In this document: one piece after another, positions 43,880 through 52,038 of the stretch
Numbering within the stretch: the stretch's first letter is position 1
Layout of the letters: each line of letters starts with the position of its first letter
Assembly (NCBI RefSeq): GCF_011927695.1
Contig: NZ_JAATJE010000001.1
Span: 1,240,001-1,304,000, forward strand
Direction: 5' to 3'
Length of the DNA: 64,000 nucleotides
From: Sphingomonas jejuensis
GTDB lineage: Bacteria > Pseudomonadota > Alphaproteobacteria > Sphingomonadales > Sphingomonadaceae
Made by a program: the position numbers and the translations under genes
Notes under the pieces: generated by a model
What the model saw: the letters and a program-made list of their open reading frames with translations, nothing else
Told to the model about the DNA's origin: nothing
Databases searched by the model: none

Positions 43880-44737
43880 TCAGGCGGCCACCGCCCAGCG
43901 TTCGCCTGTCGCCACGATCCGCCCGCGCCGGTTGAGGTCGTTCAGATGCGCGCGCACCGACAGGCCGGCCGCGCCCACCAGCCGCTCGTCCAGCCCCACA
44001 TACATGCGCCGGACAAGCGCGGGCACGTCCGCCTCCCCTTCCTTCAGCAGGCGAAGGATCTGCCCCTCACGGTGCTTGCGGTGGCCCAGCTGCCCGCGCA
44101 CCAGCCGCCGGGGCGTGTCCACGGCCCCGCCATGGGCGGGGAGATAGAGGCTGTCGTCGCGCTCCAGGAGCCGCTCCAGGCTCGCCATGTAATCGCCCAT
44201 GTCGCCGTCGGGCGGGATGATCACGGTGGTCGCCCATCCCATCACATGGTCTCCGCTGAACAGGATGCCGGTGCCGGCCAGCGCGAAGCACAGGTGGTTG
44301 GACGTGTGGCCGGGCGTCGCAACCGTTTCCAGCACCCAACCGGATGCGGACACGCGCTCGCCATCGGCAAGGACCCGGTCGGGCCGGTATTCGGCGTCAA
44401 AGCCGGCGTCCGCCTTGGGCGCGTTCGGATCGAACCGGATCGGCGGCCCGCCCAGGATGGGCGCACCCGTCGCGGCGGCAAGCGCGCGGGCGGCCGGGCT
44501 GTGGTCGCGGTGACTGTGCGTTGCGATGATGGCGGCGACCCGCTCGCCCGCCACCGCGTGCCTAAGCGCATCCACATGCGCCGCGATGTCCGGGCCGGGG
44601 TCGATCACTGCAACCTCGCCCTCACCGACGATGAAGCTGTTGGTGCCCCATTTGGTGAACGGAGAGGGGTTGGGCGCGATCACGCGGCGCACGCCCGGCG
44701 CCACCGTCTCGACCGTTCCATGGGGCGGCATGTCCAT
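43880..44737 (-). CDS. MBL-fold metallo-hydrolase (LACTB2/glyoxalase II-like)
   Basis: A 285-residue metallo-beta-lactamase-fold hydrolase. The metal motif is THSHRDHSPAA, with further ligand residues in ATPGHTSNHLCF, LFSGDHVMGW and PAHGG. The string DGDMGDYMASLERLL is typical of the LACTB2-like group, whose C-terminal winged-helix-like region (HREGQILRLLKEGEADVPALVRRMY) is present. LACTB2 is an endoribonuclease in mitochondria, while other relatives are thioesterases; the substrate here is unknown. The start at ATG 44737 is preferred over a TTG at 44767. It lies 38 bases downstream of the BlaR1-like gene and may be co-regulated by BlaI. Confidence 0.85.
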   Translation of the reverse strand: MDMPPHGTVETVAPGVRRVIAPNPSPFTKWGTNSFIVGEGEVAVIDPGPDIAAHVDALRHAVAGERVAAIIATHSHRDHSPAARALAAATGAPILGGPPIRFDPNAPKADAGFDAEYRPDRVLADGERVSASGWVLETVATPGHTSNHLCFALAGTGILFSGDHVMGWATTVIIPPDGDMGDYMASLERLLERDDSLYLPAHGGAVDTPRRLVRGQLGHRKHREGQILRLLKEGEADVPALVRRMYVGLDERLVGAAGLSVRAHLNDLNRRGRIVATGERWAVAA

Positions 44738-44775
44738 GCCACCCCAATGGGAACGGCCGCCGGCCAACGCAAGCG

Positions 44776-46293
44776 TCAGCGGGCGCGCAGCTCCGCCAGC
44801 GCCCGGTCGATCTCCGCCAGCGCCATGTCGCGCTGTTCCGCCGTCAGCGGCTCGCCCGTCGCGGCCAGGCTCTCGCGTGCCCGCTCCAGCGCGCTGATCT
44901 GCGTGCTCAGGTCGACGTCGCGGCGGAAGATGTTGCGGCAGATCACCGTCCGAGACTCACCGGTCGACGCATGCGTGTCAGCACCCTCCCGGTCCATCCT
45001 GCAGGGCTGGCCGCTCAGCATGCGGACGCGGAACGTGTCGGGCAGGCGCGTGCCGTTCCGCCGCAGGAACGCGGTGCGGCCTTCCCGCATGTTCTGGACG
45101 GCAACGGCCGCAGCAGCGCCGGCCGCGCGCGCTTCGGCGCCCGCCGCGCGGGCCTGCTCGCCCGCGGCGCGGATCGCAGCCCGGTCCTCTTCGGACAGGC
45201 CGCTCAACGCCTGCTCCTCGTCCTCGTCGCGGTCGATGATGATGACGCGCGGCGCACGCCGTGCGGTGGTCGCGGCCGGCGGCTCGGGCGCCACCGGCGC
45301 GTCCGCCGCGGGCGGAGCGGCAGGCGCCGCCGGTGCGATCGGCGCGGCCGCCGCCTGGACGGCCTCCACCGTCGACGCCGCCATGCTGCGCCCGGTCTCC
45401 GCCGCCAGGCTGCCCGACGCCGTGACCGCCACGCCGGCGATCACCGTTGCTGCAACCAACCCGCCGCCGAACCGGCTCGTCTTCGATGCGCGTCCAAGCA
45501 TTTTCAGCCTCCCTTTCAGATCCTCCGCATCGCCCAGCGGCGCCAGCACCGCGGGCCGCCGGCCGATCGCCGACTTCACCAGCGCCGCGCCATAGGCATG
45601 CCGCTCGTCCGGCCGCGCGCCGCGCAGCACCACGGCGTCGCACGCCAGTTCCTGGTCGGCGCGGAACGCCCGGTGCGCCCGGTGCGCGATCGGGTTGAAC
45701 CAGTGCAGCGCCACCATCACCAGCGCCGCCATGTTCGCGGACAGGTCGGCGCGGGCATGGTGCGCTTCCTCATGCGCCATCGCCAGCCGCAGCTCGTCCG
45801 CGTCGTACCGGCGCCGCCAGTCGGCGGGCAGCACCACGCGCTTCACGAAGATGCCGGCGGCGAACGGCCCCGGCACCGCCGGGCTCGCGCACACCTCGAT
45901 GCCGCGACGATCCAGCATCGGCAGCTCGCGGGCGCCGTTCAGCGCGCGCGCCATGAAGCGGCGATAGGCGATCAGGTGCCACAGGAGGAACAGCGCCGCG
46001 CCGCCCAGCCAGACCGCAACCAGCATCGCGCCCCACGGGATCGGCGCGGCCGTCGCCACCGGCACCGCGCCGCCCAGGTCCAGCACCACCAGCTCGCTTG
46101 CGGCAAGGCTCGCCAGCGGCGTCTCGATGGCACCGGCCGGCAGCGGCGGCGCGATCATGCGTAGCGCCGGCATCAGCCACAGGGCATAGGCGACGCGCGG
46201 CCCGAACCGCTGCGCCACGGGTCCGCGGATGGCGAGCACGAGCAGCATCAGCACGCTCGTCGCGATCAGCGTCTCGATGATCCAGGCGCTCAT
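44776..46293 (-). CDS. BlaR1/M56-family membrane metallopeptidase
   Basis: A 505-residue protein with four N-terminal-half transmembrane segments (about 5-22, 32-50, 88-108 and 268-286) and the cytoplasmic zinc-peptidase motif HEEAHH (about residue 173) followed by NPIAHRAHRAFRADQELACD, the M56 core. In BlaR1/MecR1, sensing activates this protease, which destroys the BlaI repressor. The sensor here is not a penicillin-binding domain: the region after the last helix is an Ala/Pro-rich linker and a charged coiled segment (ALSGLSEEDRAAIRAAG, then ALERARESLAA). The signal is therefore unknown. Its start overlaps the blaI stop (ATGA). Confidence 0.9.
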   Translation of the reverse strand: MSAWIIETLIATSVLMLLVLAIRGPVAQRFGPRVAYALWLMPALRMIAPPLPAGAIETPLASLAASELVVLDLGGAVPVATAAPIPWGAMLVAVWLGGAALFLLWHLIAYRRFMARALNGARELPMLDRRGIEVCASPAVPGPFAAGIFVKRVVLPADWRRRYDADELRLAMAHEEAHHARADLSANMAALVMVALHWFNPIAHRAHRAFRADQELACDAVVLRGARPDERHAYGAALVKSAIGRRPAVLAPLGDAEDLKGRLKMLGRASKTSRFGGGLVAATVIAGVAVTASGSLAAETGRSMAASTVEAVQAAAAPIAPAAPAAPPAADAPVAPEPPAATTARRAPRVIIIDRDEDEEQALSGLSEEDRAAIRAAGEQARAAGAEARAAGAAAAVAVQNMREGRTAFLRRNGTRLPDTFRVRMLSGQPCRMDREGADTHASTGESRTVICRNIFRRDVDLSTQISALERARESLAATGEPLTAEQRDMALAEIDRALAELRAR

Positions 46294-46655
46294 TGCTTCA
46301 ACTCCCGAAGCAGCGCCTCGATCTCGGCGATGTCCTCCGCGGTCAGCGCGTCCTGCGCGGCCAGGTGCGCGACCAGCGGCGTCACCTTGCCCCCGAACAG
46401 CCGGTCCACCAGCCGCCGCGACTCACCGGCGACATAGTCGCCGCGCGCGATCAGCGGCCGGTAAAGATAGCGGCGACCATCCTCCTCGTGCCCGATCGCG
46501 CCCTTCGCGAGCAGGCGGGACAGCAGGGTCTTCACGGTGCGGATGTTCCAGTCGCGTGCCTCGCCCGCGCGATCCGCCACTTCCTGTGCCGTCAACGGGT
46601 GCTGCTCCCACAGCACCTCCATCACATGATGCTCGGCTTCGCTGATCCTGCTCAC
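46290..46655 (-). CDS. BlaI/MecI/CopY-family transcriptional repressor
   Basis: A 121-residue winged-helix repressor: RISEAEHHVMEVLWEQHPLTAQEV, NIRTVKTLLSRLLAKGAIGHEEDGRRYLYRP, then the dimerisation tail with LVDRLFGGKVTPLVAHLA. The start is GTG at 46655 with AGGGG 9 bases upstream; a longer reading to 46724 crosses the operator and is rejected. It heads an operon with the M56 peptidase and probably the MBL-fold hydrolase. A BlaI-type operator lies 24 bases upstream, implying autorepression relieved by the peptidase. Confidence 0.93.
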   Translation of the reverse strand: MSRISEAEHHVMEVLWEQHPLTAQEVADRAGEARDWNIRTVKTLLSRLLAKGAIGHEEDGRRYLYRPLIARGDYVAGESRRLVDRLFGGKVTPLVAHLAAQDALTAEDIAEIEALLRELKQ

Positions 46656-46678
46656 CTGACTACCCCTGTAATCGTGAC

Positions 46679-46694
46679 GACTACATTTGTGGTC
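46679..46694 (-). promoter_or_regulatory. BlaI/MecI-type operator upstream of blaI
   Basis: GACTACA, two central bases, then TGTGGTC: a near-perfect dyad (one mismatch) matching the family consensus core TACA-NN-TGTA. It sits 24 bases upstream of the blaI start. A second, overlapping imperfect palindrome (46667-46683, GTAATCGTGACGACTAC) adjoins it. Confidence 0.6.
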
Positions 46695-46961
46695 AGTTTG
46701 GCTGAACGCGTTGTGAACGGCCATGCGCGTTCGACGAACGACATGGCGGTCGCACCGCTGTCGGCGGATTTTACAAATCGCCTCGTCGTCAATACATCGC
46801 TAACCTTCGTGGCTGGCGGATCGCCGCCATTGTCGGAAAATGGCACGCGCCATGCACAGTATGATGCGGTTCCGAAGTGCCTGAGTGGCGGACCAGCGCT
46901 TATCCGGTCTCGCGCTGGTCCGCCCTCACCCGCCCTCCGGTCTCCCCTCCGCGACGAACAT

Positions 46962-47002
46962 GAAAACGGCCCCGCCGACCGGATGCCGGATCGACGAGGC
47001 CG
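46962..47002 (-). terminator. Rho-independent terminator of grxD/bolA operon
   Basis: A long GC stem with G-T pairs (ends 46967 and 47002, inner CCGG-cat-CCGG) followed on the minus strand by TTTTC. It lies 36 bases beyond the grxD stop. Confidence 0.65.
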
Positions 47003-47037
47003 CTGGTTAGTCTCGCTTGCCTTCGGTGGCGGACGGC

Positions 47038-47370
47038 TCAGCCCGCCTTGGCGATGCCCTTGTCCGCCATCAGCTCGGCCAGCTCGCCGGCCTCGTACAT
47101 CTCCATCATGATGTCCGACCCGCCGATGAACTCACCATCGACATAAAGCTGCGGGATCGTCGGCCAGTCCGAATAATCCTTGATGCCCTGCCGGATGCCC
47201 TGGTCCTGCAGCACGTCGACGCTTTCGTACGACACACCCAGGTGATCCAGGATCGCGATCGCACGGCTGGAAAAGCCGCACTGCGGGAACAAGGGCGTCC
47301 CCTTCATGAAAAGCAGGACCTTGTTGTCCTTCACCAGCGCATCGATCCGCGCGTTCGTGTCGTCCGTCAT
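47038..47370 (-). CDS. grxD: Monothiol glutaredoxin (CGFS type)
   Basis: A 110-residue Grx4-type protein that carries a bridging 2Fe-2S cluster together with glutathione or BolA. The active site is CGFS with Cys31 (PLFPQCGFSSRA); the glutathione site is WPTIPQLYVDGEFIGGSDI. It overlaps the bolA stop by ATGA, and the two proteins are known partners in iron-sulfur transfer and iron sensing. Terminator downstream. Confidence 0.97.
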   Translation of the reverse strand: MTDDTNARIDALVKDNKVLLFMKGTPLFPQCGFSSRAIAILDHLGVSYESVDVLQDQGIRQGIKDYSDWPTIPQLYVDGEFIGGSDIMMEMYEAGELAELMADKGIAKAG

Positions 47371-47612
47371 CGTTCACCTCCTGCGGGAACGGCGGTGGTG
47401 AGCTGCAGCGCGTGCAGCTCCGTTCCCATCCGGCCGCCCAATGCGTCGTAAACCGCCTTCTGCTGCCGCACGCGCGACAGGCCGGCAAAGGCCGCGCTGG
47501 TCACACGCGCGGCATAATGGTCGCCGTCTCCCGCCAGATCGTCGATCTCGACCACCGCATCCGGGATCGCCGCCACGATCAACCGGCGGATCTCGTCCGC
47601 CTCCATCGCCAT
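47367..47612 (-). CDS. BolA-family protein
   Basis: An 81-residue BolA-domain protein: IVAAIPDAVVEIDDLAGDGDHYAARVTSAAF, SRVRQQKAVYDALGGRMGTELHAL. The H-Y-A-A-R-V-T-S pattern and the short length resemble the BolA/IbaG group that binds Grx4. Two ATGs (47612 and 47606) are possible. It precedes grxD with an ATGA overlap and follows the zeta-subunit gene by one base. Confidence 0.93.
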   Translation of the reverse strand: MAMEADEIRRLIVAAIPDAVVEIDDLAGDGDHYAARVTSAAFAGLSRVRQQKAVYDALGGRMGTELHALQLTTAVPAGGER

Positions 47613-47613
47613 G

Positions 47614-47937
47614 TCAGGCGCCGCGCACGACGTGCTGACGGGCCTGCTCCTCGCAGGCGTTCAGGGCCTGGCGGATCTCGGCGTCGTCGATCCCGACCCC
47701 TGCGGCGGCAAAGTCGCCGGTCAGCTTGCGGATCACGTCCGCCTCGCCCGGCTCCTCGAAATCGGCCTGCACGACGGCGCGGGCATAGGCCTCCGTCTCC
47801 TCGGCCGTCAGCCCCATGCGCTCGGCCGCCCACTCGCCGACCAGGCGGTTGCGGCGTGCCGTGATGCGGAATTCAAGCTCGGCATCGCGCGCGAATTTCG
47901 CCTCAAAGGCACGCTCGCGATCGTCGAAGGTCGTCAT
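47614..47937 (-). CDS. ATP synthase F1 inhibitor zeta subunit (DUF1476)
   Basis: A 107-residue alpha-helical protein (MTTFDDRERAFEAKFARDAE, ERMGLTAEETEAYARAVV, DVIRKLTGDFAAAGV) matching DUF1476. This family is the zeta subunit that blocks ATP hydrolysis by the F1-ATPase in Paracoccus and other alphaproteobacteria; the inhibitory N-terminal helix is intact. It starts at ATG 47937 and is followed directly by bolA. Confidence 0.9.
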   Translation of the reverse strand: MTTFDDRERAFEAKFARDAELEFRITARRNRLVGEWAAERMGLTAEETEAYARAVVQADFEEPGEADVIRKLTGDFAAAGVGIDDAEIRQALNACEEQARQHVVRGA

Positions 47938-48016
47938 CGTGGCTCGTCTCCCCTGCCCGGCCGGCGCCGTTGAGGGTCCGAGATAGGATGAGGTCGGCGC
48001 CCTCGCAACGCCGACG

Positions 48017-48145
48017 TCACTCCTTGGCGGCGATCTCGGATTGCGGCGATGACGGAAGCTCGGCGCGGTTGCGCGCGGAGGCGGCCACGGCCGCGATGCC
48101 GCTGATCGTCGCGCCCGCGACAAGCAGGATCATGACACGCTTCAT
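48017..48145 (-). CDS. Small single-span membrane peptide, 42 residues
   Basis: A 42-residue frame with a good Shine-Dalgarno (cgaggtag) before the ATG at 48145. One hydrophobic segment (VMILLVAGATISGIAAVAA) is preceded by MKR and followed by a short polar tail ending in SEIAAKE. It lies 5 bases after the serine hydrolase gene on the same strand, consistent with operon membership. Length gives little statistical support and I recognise no family. Confidence 0.5.
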   Translation of the reverse strand: MKRVMILLVAGATISGIAAVAASARNRAELPSSPQSEIAAKE

Positions 48146-48150
48146 CCGGA

Positions 48151-49449
48151 CTACCTCGTCGTCATGGTGACAGGGGTGGGCGCACCCGCTGCGTCAAGCT
48201 GCAGCCAGTCGCCGCGCGGCAGCCCGTAAAGCGCTTCCATCACTTCGATCTGGATGCCGTTGGGTCGGCCGCTCTGCGAATTCCACAGCAGCGCCACGCC
48301 CGCCTTTGTCGCCGGGTCAAACAGGATGGCGGACCGATATCCCCGCACGGCTCCCTGATGTCCGACCAGCCGGTGACCGTGAAACCGATAATCGCGCCAG
48401 CCGAGCGCATAGCGCCCGTCCTCCATGGCGCGGCTGAACGCGCTGCCCCGGCGCGGCGACGCCACGCGCGGCTGGTGGATCTCCTCCAGCAAGCGTTCGG
48501 ACAGCACGGCGGGCTCGCGCCCCATCTGCGCGCGCATCCACAAGGCCAGGTCGAAGATCGATCCGTTCACGCCGCCCGCGGCCGGCACCCGGTAATAGGG
48601 CTCGGTCACCTCGACCTCGCGCCGTCCGACATGCGGCCGCGCCCAACTGGGGGAATTCACCAGCTCGATGCGCGTCAGGCTGGCGTTGGCCATGCCAAGC
48701 GGGGCGAAGATCCGGTCGCGCACCACCGACTGGTAACTGCGACCCGTCACCTGCTCCACCACCTCGCTGGCGGCATCGAACGCGACATTCTGGTACCCGT
48801 GGCAGGTCGAAACCGCGCAGATCGGCCGCAACTGCCCCAGCGATGCGCGAATGCGCTTCGGATCCTGACCGCTCTCCAGCCGGTCGTCATAGGCATTGGC
48901 GTAAAGGCCGACGCGGTGCGACAGCACGTCCGCGATCGTCGCAACGCCCTCGCCGCCACCCGGCAGGCGCAGCGACTGCGCATAGCGCGCGACCGGGTCG
49001 GTCAGCGACAGCCGCCCGTCGTTCGCCAGCATGCCGATCGCCGTGCTCGCCACGCCCTTCGACAGGGATGCCCAGCGGAACACCGTGTCCGGCCGCACCA
49101 GTTGCCCGCCCGAGGCCTGGGTGGTGCCATATCCCTTCAAGAAGCTGATCTCGCCATTCTCGATGACGGCGACGGCAAGCCCGACGATCTCGGGCTGCTG
49201 CGCCAGCCGCGTGATGCGGTCGTCCAGCCGGCGATAATCGATGCGCGACGGGGCCTGCAGCGCGGATGCCGGGATCGATCGACCGGTCGGCCGGACCAGA
49301 TCGTCGCCTTCCGCGGCATGGGCCGGCGCGGCCGTGCCCGGCGACAGCAGCGACGGAAGACCCAGCACCGCACCGGCACCAAGCAGAAGTGCCGCCGCGA
49401 CCGTGCCGAGCGAACCCGCGCGCCGCGTCGGCGTCCCGCCGTCGTTCAT
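48151..49449 (-). CDS. Serine hydrolase (beta-lactamase/class C PBP family)
   Basis: A 432-residue exported or membrane-anchored protein. A hydrophobic segment (LGTVAAALLLGAGAVLGLPSLL) near residues 14-36 is the signal or anchor. The catalytic motifs are SxxK as Ser128-Leu-Ser-Lys131 (FRWASLSKGV), YxN as YQN, and HQGAVRG in place of KTG. This layout is that of class C beta-lactamase/D-aminopeptidase-like (EstB) proteins. The replacement of KTG by H-Q-G is usual in the esterase/peptidase group, so antibiotic hydrolysis should not be assumed. It is followed by the 42-residue membrane peptide. Confidence 0.87.
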   Translation of the reverse strand: MNDGGTPTRRAGSLGTVAAALLLGAGAVLGLPSLLSPGTAAPAHAAEGDDLVRPTGRSIPASALQAPSRIDYRRLDDRITRLAQQPEIVGLAVAVIENGEISFLKGYGTTQASGGQLVRPDTVFRWASLSKGVASTAIGMLANDGRLSLTDPVARYAQSLRLPGGGEGVATIADVLSHRVGLYANAYDDRLESGQDPKRIRASLGQLRPICAVSTCHGYQNVAFDAASEVVEQVTGRSYQSVVRDRIFAPLGMANASLTRIELVNSPSWARPHVGRREVEVTEPYYRVPAAGGVNGSIFDLALWMRAQMGREPAVLSERLLEEIHQPRVASPRRGSAFSRAMEDGRYALGWRDYRFHGHRLVGHQGAVRGYRSAILFDPATKAGVALLWNSQSGRPNGIQIEVMEALYGLPRGDWLQLDAAGAPTPVTMTTR

Positions 49450-49536
49450 GCTGCCGACCCCCGCATCATGCTCCCCATGTAAGCGGTTGAATCAGAACGT
49501 CAGGTTTATGACAACCCTGGCGCCCAATGCCGTTGG

Positions 49537-49560
49537 AAAAATGCGACAGGGCGAGTCGCA
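49537..49560 (-). terminator. Rho-independent terminator of the sco operon
   Basis: A 6-bp stem TGCGAC/GTCGCA (49555-49560 with 49542-49547), 7-base loop, followed on the minus strand by five T (49541-49537). It is 52 bases beyond the scoB stop. Confidence 0.6.
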
Positions 49561-49611
49561 CCTGGGCTGAAACGTTCGGGTGCTCGAAAAGGCGGCGGGA
49601 ACCGGCTGGCG

Positions 49612-50247
49612 TCAGGCCTGGTACTGTGCCGTGGTCTTCGCGGCGACCTCGTCGGCCGTGACACCGGGCGCAAGCTCGACGAGCCGGAACGGCGTCTGGT
49701 GATCGGCCCGCTGGAACACCGCCAGGTCGGTCACGATCATGTCGACCACGTTCTTGCCCGTCAACGGCAGGGTGCAGTCCGGGATGAACTTCGGGTCGCC
49801 GTTCTTGGACGTGTGCTCCATGACCACGATGATCTTCTTCACGCCCGCGACCAGGTCCATGGCGCCGCCCATGCCCTTCACCATCTTGCCCGGGATCATC
49901 CAGTTGGCGATGTCGCCGCCTTCGGACACCTCCATCGCCCCCAGGACGGTCAGGTCGATATGCCCGCCGCGGATCATGGCGAAGCTGTCGGCCGACCCGA
50001 AATAGGACGACGATGGCAGCTCGCTGATGGTCTGCTTGCCGGCGTTGATCAGGTCGGGATCGACCTCGTCCTCGTACGGAAAGGGGCCGATCCCCAGCAT
50101 CCCGTTTTCCGACTGCAGCGTCACCGTCATGCCGGCAGGTATGTTGTTGGCGACCAGCGTCGGAATGCCGATGCCGAGGTTGACGTAGAATCCGTCCTTC
50201 AGCTCCTTGGCGGCGCGCGCCGCCATCTCGTCGCGGGTCCAGGGCAT
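49612..50247 (-). CDS. scoB: 3-oxoacid CoA-transferase, subunit B
   Basis: A 211-residue CoA-transferase beta subunit with the catalytic glutamate in [14 protein letters not shown] and the CoA-handling segments [18 protein letters not shown] and [11 protein letters not shown]. With ScoA it moves CoA from succinyl-CoA to acetoacetate, the product of leucine and ketone-body breakdown. The start ATG at 50247 ([13 protein letters not shown]) is standard. It is separated from scoA by the acid-phosphatase gene. Confidence 0.95.
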   Translation of the reverse strand: MPWTRDEMAARAAKELKDGFYVNLGIGIPTLVANNIPAGMTVTLQSENGMLGIGPFPYEDEVDPDLINAGKQTISELPSSSYFGSADSFAMIRGGHIDLTVLGAMEVSEGGDIANWMIPGKMVKGMGGAMDLVAGVKKIIVVMEHTSKNGDPKFIPDCTLPLTGKNVVDMIVTDLAVFQRADHQTPFRLVELAPGVTADEVAAKTTAQYQA

Positions 50248-50301
50248 CAGCTCAGCCGTCCTTCGTTGGTGTCAATTCGGCACTCATGCGCCGCCGGATC
50301 G

Positions 50302-51243
50302 TCACGGTGCCGGCGTGCCCGGCGCCACCGGCCGCGGCCATCGCCGGTCGGCCGGAAACAGGTCGTCCAGCCCGCCGCGATCCCACGGGCCATAGGCGGG
50401 GTTGGCAAGCAGGAACCAGCCGCGCCCGATCCGCTCCCCGGCCGGCGCCGTCGCCACCCGCTGCCGCCGGGCGGCGACGCTCAGCGCGCGGTCGTTATAG
50501 GCATCCGCGAAATCGCCCATCTGGTCGCCCGCCATCGCCAGCACGCAATACCGCGCCGCGATCGCCGCGCGCCGCGGGTCCTTGCCCGACCCCGGCGCGA
50601 TGTCGCCGCGCAGGAACAGCGTTTCGCCGTGCACTGCCTCGCCAAGCCCGGCGCCGCGGATGGCGGCGGCGGCCTGCGCCGCAAAGCGGGCTTCGCGGTT
50701 CGAGTTGAACACCACCGTCACGCCCGCTGCCCGCATGGTGGCGAGCGCCGAGGCAAGCCCCGGCATCGGCTCCACCAGATCCGCCCCGCCTTCCTCCCAC
50801 CGCGCCCAACGGGCCGCGTCGAACGGCGGATCGCCATGGGTCGCGGCGTCGTAGTTCGCGCCCGTGTTGAGGATCGCTGTTTCATCGACATCGAAGATCA
50901 CCGCGGCCGGCTTGCTGCCACACTCCGTCCACCGCGGCGCATCGAGCGTGGCGCTCGGCGCCATCACTGCGCTCTCCACCGCCGCGCCACCTGCGCGGCG
51001 GCGCTCGGCGGCAACGACATAGTCCGCCATGTCCGAAAAGGTTCGCCGCGCCAGCAGCGCCGCCTCGCCCGACCCGTGCAGCCACAGGAGCGACTTCGGG
51101 ATCGGGTTTTCCTGCGCCGCCTCAACCGGGGCGGGCGCGCGACCAGCGCCCGCGCCGTCCATTGTCCCCGCGCAGCCCGCTACCGCAAGCAGCGGCAGCA
51201 GGGCGGCGGACCGCGCCGCGCTCCATGGCGGGCGCCTCGTCAC
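50302..51243 (-). CDS. HAD-superfamily acid phosphatase lipoprotein (e(P4)/class B-C type)
   Basis: A 313-residue protein with a lipoprotein signal ([13 protein letters not shown], lipidated Cys near residue 22). The HAD motif I is [11 protein letters not shown], motif [10 protein letters not shown], and the last acidic motif is [11 protein letters not shown]. DxDxT phosphatases of this group are surface or periplasmic nucleotide/phosphomonoester hydrolases. The start is GTG at 51243, which overlaps the scoA stop (GTGA), and scoB begins 54 bases after its end, so it is inserted inside the sco operon. No link to CoA transfer is known. Confidence 0.88.
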   Translation of the reverse strand: MTRRPPWSAARSAALLPLLAVAGCAGTMDGAGAGRAPAPVEAAQENPIPKSLLWLHGSGEAALLARRTFSDMADYVVAAERRRAGGAAVESAVMAPSATLDAPRWTECGSKPAAVIFDVDETAILNTGANYDAATHGDPPFDAARWARWEEGGADLVEPMPGLASALATMRAAGVTVVFNSNREARFAAQAAAAIRGAGLGEAVHGETLFLRGDIAPGSGKDPRRAAIAARYCVLAMAGDQMGDFADAYNDRALSVAARRQRVATAPAGERIGRGWFLLANPAYGPWDRGGLDDLFPADRRWPRPVAPGTPAP

Positions 51244-51947
51244 GCCGCGGCCCGCTCGCGCACCGTGCGGAACTCGATCTTCTTGGCATACGGCGCGCCG
51301 ACGATCATCCGCTTCACATAGATGCCGGGCACATGAATCATGTCCGGGTCGAGCGTCCCGACCGGCACCACCTCTTCCACCTCCGCCACGCACAGGCTCG
51401 ATGCGGTCGCCATCGGCTGGTTGAAGTTTCGCGCAGTCTTGCGGAACACGAGGTTGCCGGCCTCGTCCGCCTTCCAACCCTTGATGATCGACAGGTCCGC
51501 GCGGATGCCGCGCTCCAGGATATAATCCTCCCCGTCGAAGCTCTTCACTTCCTTGCCCTCGGCGACCAACGTGCCGACACCCGTTTTCGTGTAGAAGCCG
51601 GGGATGCCAGCCCCGCCGGCGCGGCACCGCTCCGCCAGCGTTCCCTGCGGGCAGAACTCCACCTCGAGCTCGCCTGCCAGATACTGCCGCTCGAATTCCT
51701 TGTTCTCGCCGACATAGGACGAGATCATCTTGGCGATCTGCCGGGTGCGCAGCAGCTTGCCGAGCCCTTCGCCATCGATCCCGGCATTGTTGGACACGAC
51801 AGTCAGCCCTGTCACCCCGGATGCCTGGATCGCGTCGATCAGCCGCTCCGGGATGCCGCAAAGGCCAAAGCCGCCCGCGCAGATCGTCATGCCGTCCTTC
51901 AGCAGTCCGGCCAGCGCGGCCGTGGCATCGGGGTAGAGCTTCTGCAT
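51240..51947 (-). CDS. scoA: 3-oxoacid CoA-transferase, subunit A
   Basis: A 235-residue alpha subunit. Motifs: [56 protein letters not shown] and [16 protein letters not shown], followed by [22 protein letters not shown]. The ATG at 51947 is chosen because GGAGG lies 6 bases upstream; an ATG at 51953 has no room for it. Partner of ScoB, with the acid-phosphatase gene between. Acetoacetate from leucine degradation would be activated here. Confidence 0.95.
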   Translation of the reverse strand: MQKLYPDATAALAGLLKDGMTICAGGFGLCGIPERLIDAIQASGVTGLTVVSNNAGIDGEGLGKLLRTRQIAKMISSYVGENKEFERQYLAGELEVEFCPQGTLAERCRAGGAGIPGFYTKTGVGTLVAEGKEVKSFDGEDYILERGIRADLSIIKGWKADEAGNLVFRKTARNFNQPMATASSLCVAEVEEVVPVGTLDPDMIHVPGIYVKRMIVGAPYAKKIEFRTVRERAAA

Positions 51948-52038
51948 CGACATCCTCCGGCTCACTCTCGCCGGCGGGATAGGCGGCTGTTAGCTTTCCG
52001 GTCAAGGAACCCACCGTTCATGGAGGAGGCAAGCTTCC

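Larger units (their letters stand above)
46656..47037. other. Intergenic region, 382 bp, with operator, sigma-54-like motif and a long hairpin
   Basis: No convincing coding sequence lies between blaI and grxD. Contents, left to right: the BlaI operator (46679-46694); a sigma-54-like element TGGCAC-N5-ATGCA at 46841-46856 with exact GG-N10-GC spacing; a perfect 13-bp inverted repeat (46887-46899 with 46912-46924, extendable to 17 bp with one bulge); a C-rich tract with CCCTCC and CCCCTCC (46928-46952); and the grxD terminator. The middle part may encode a plus-strand RNA of unknown kind. Confidence 0.4.
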
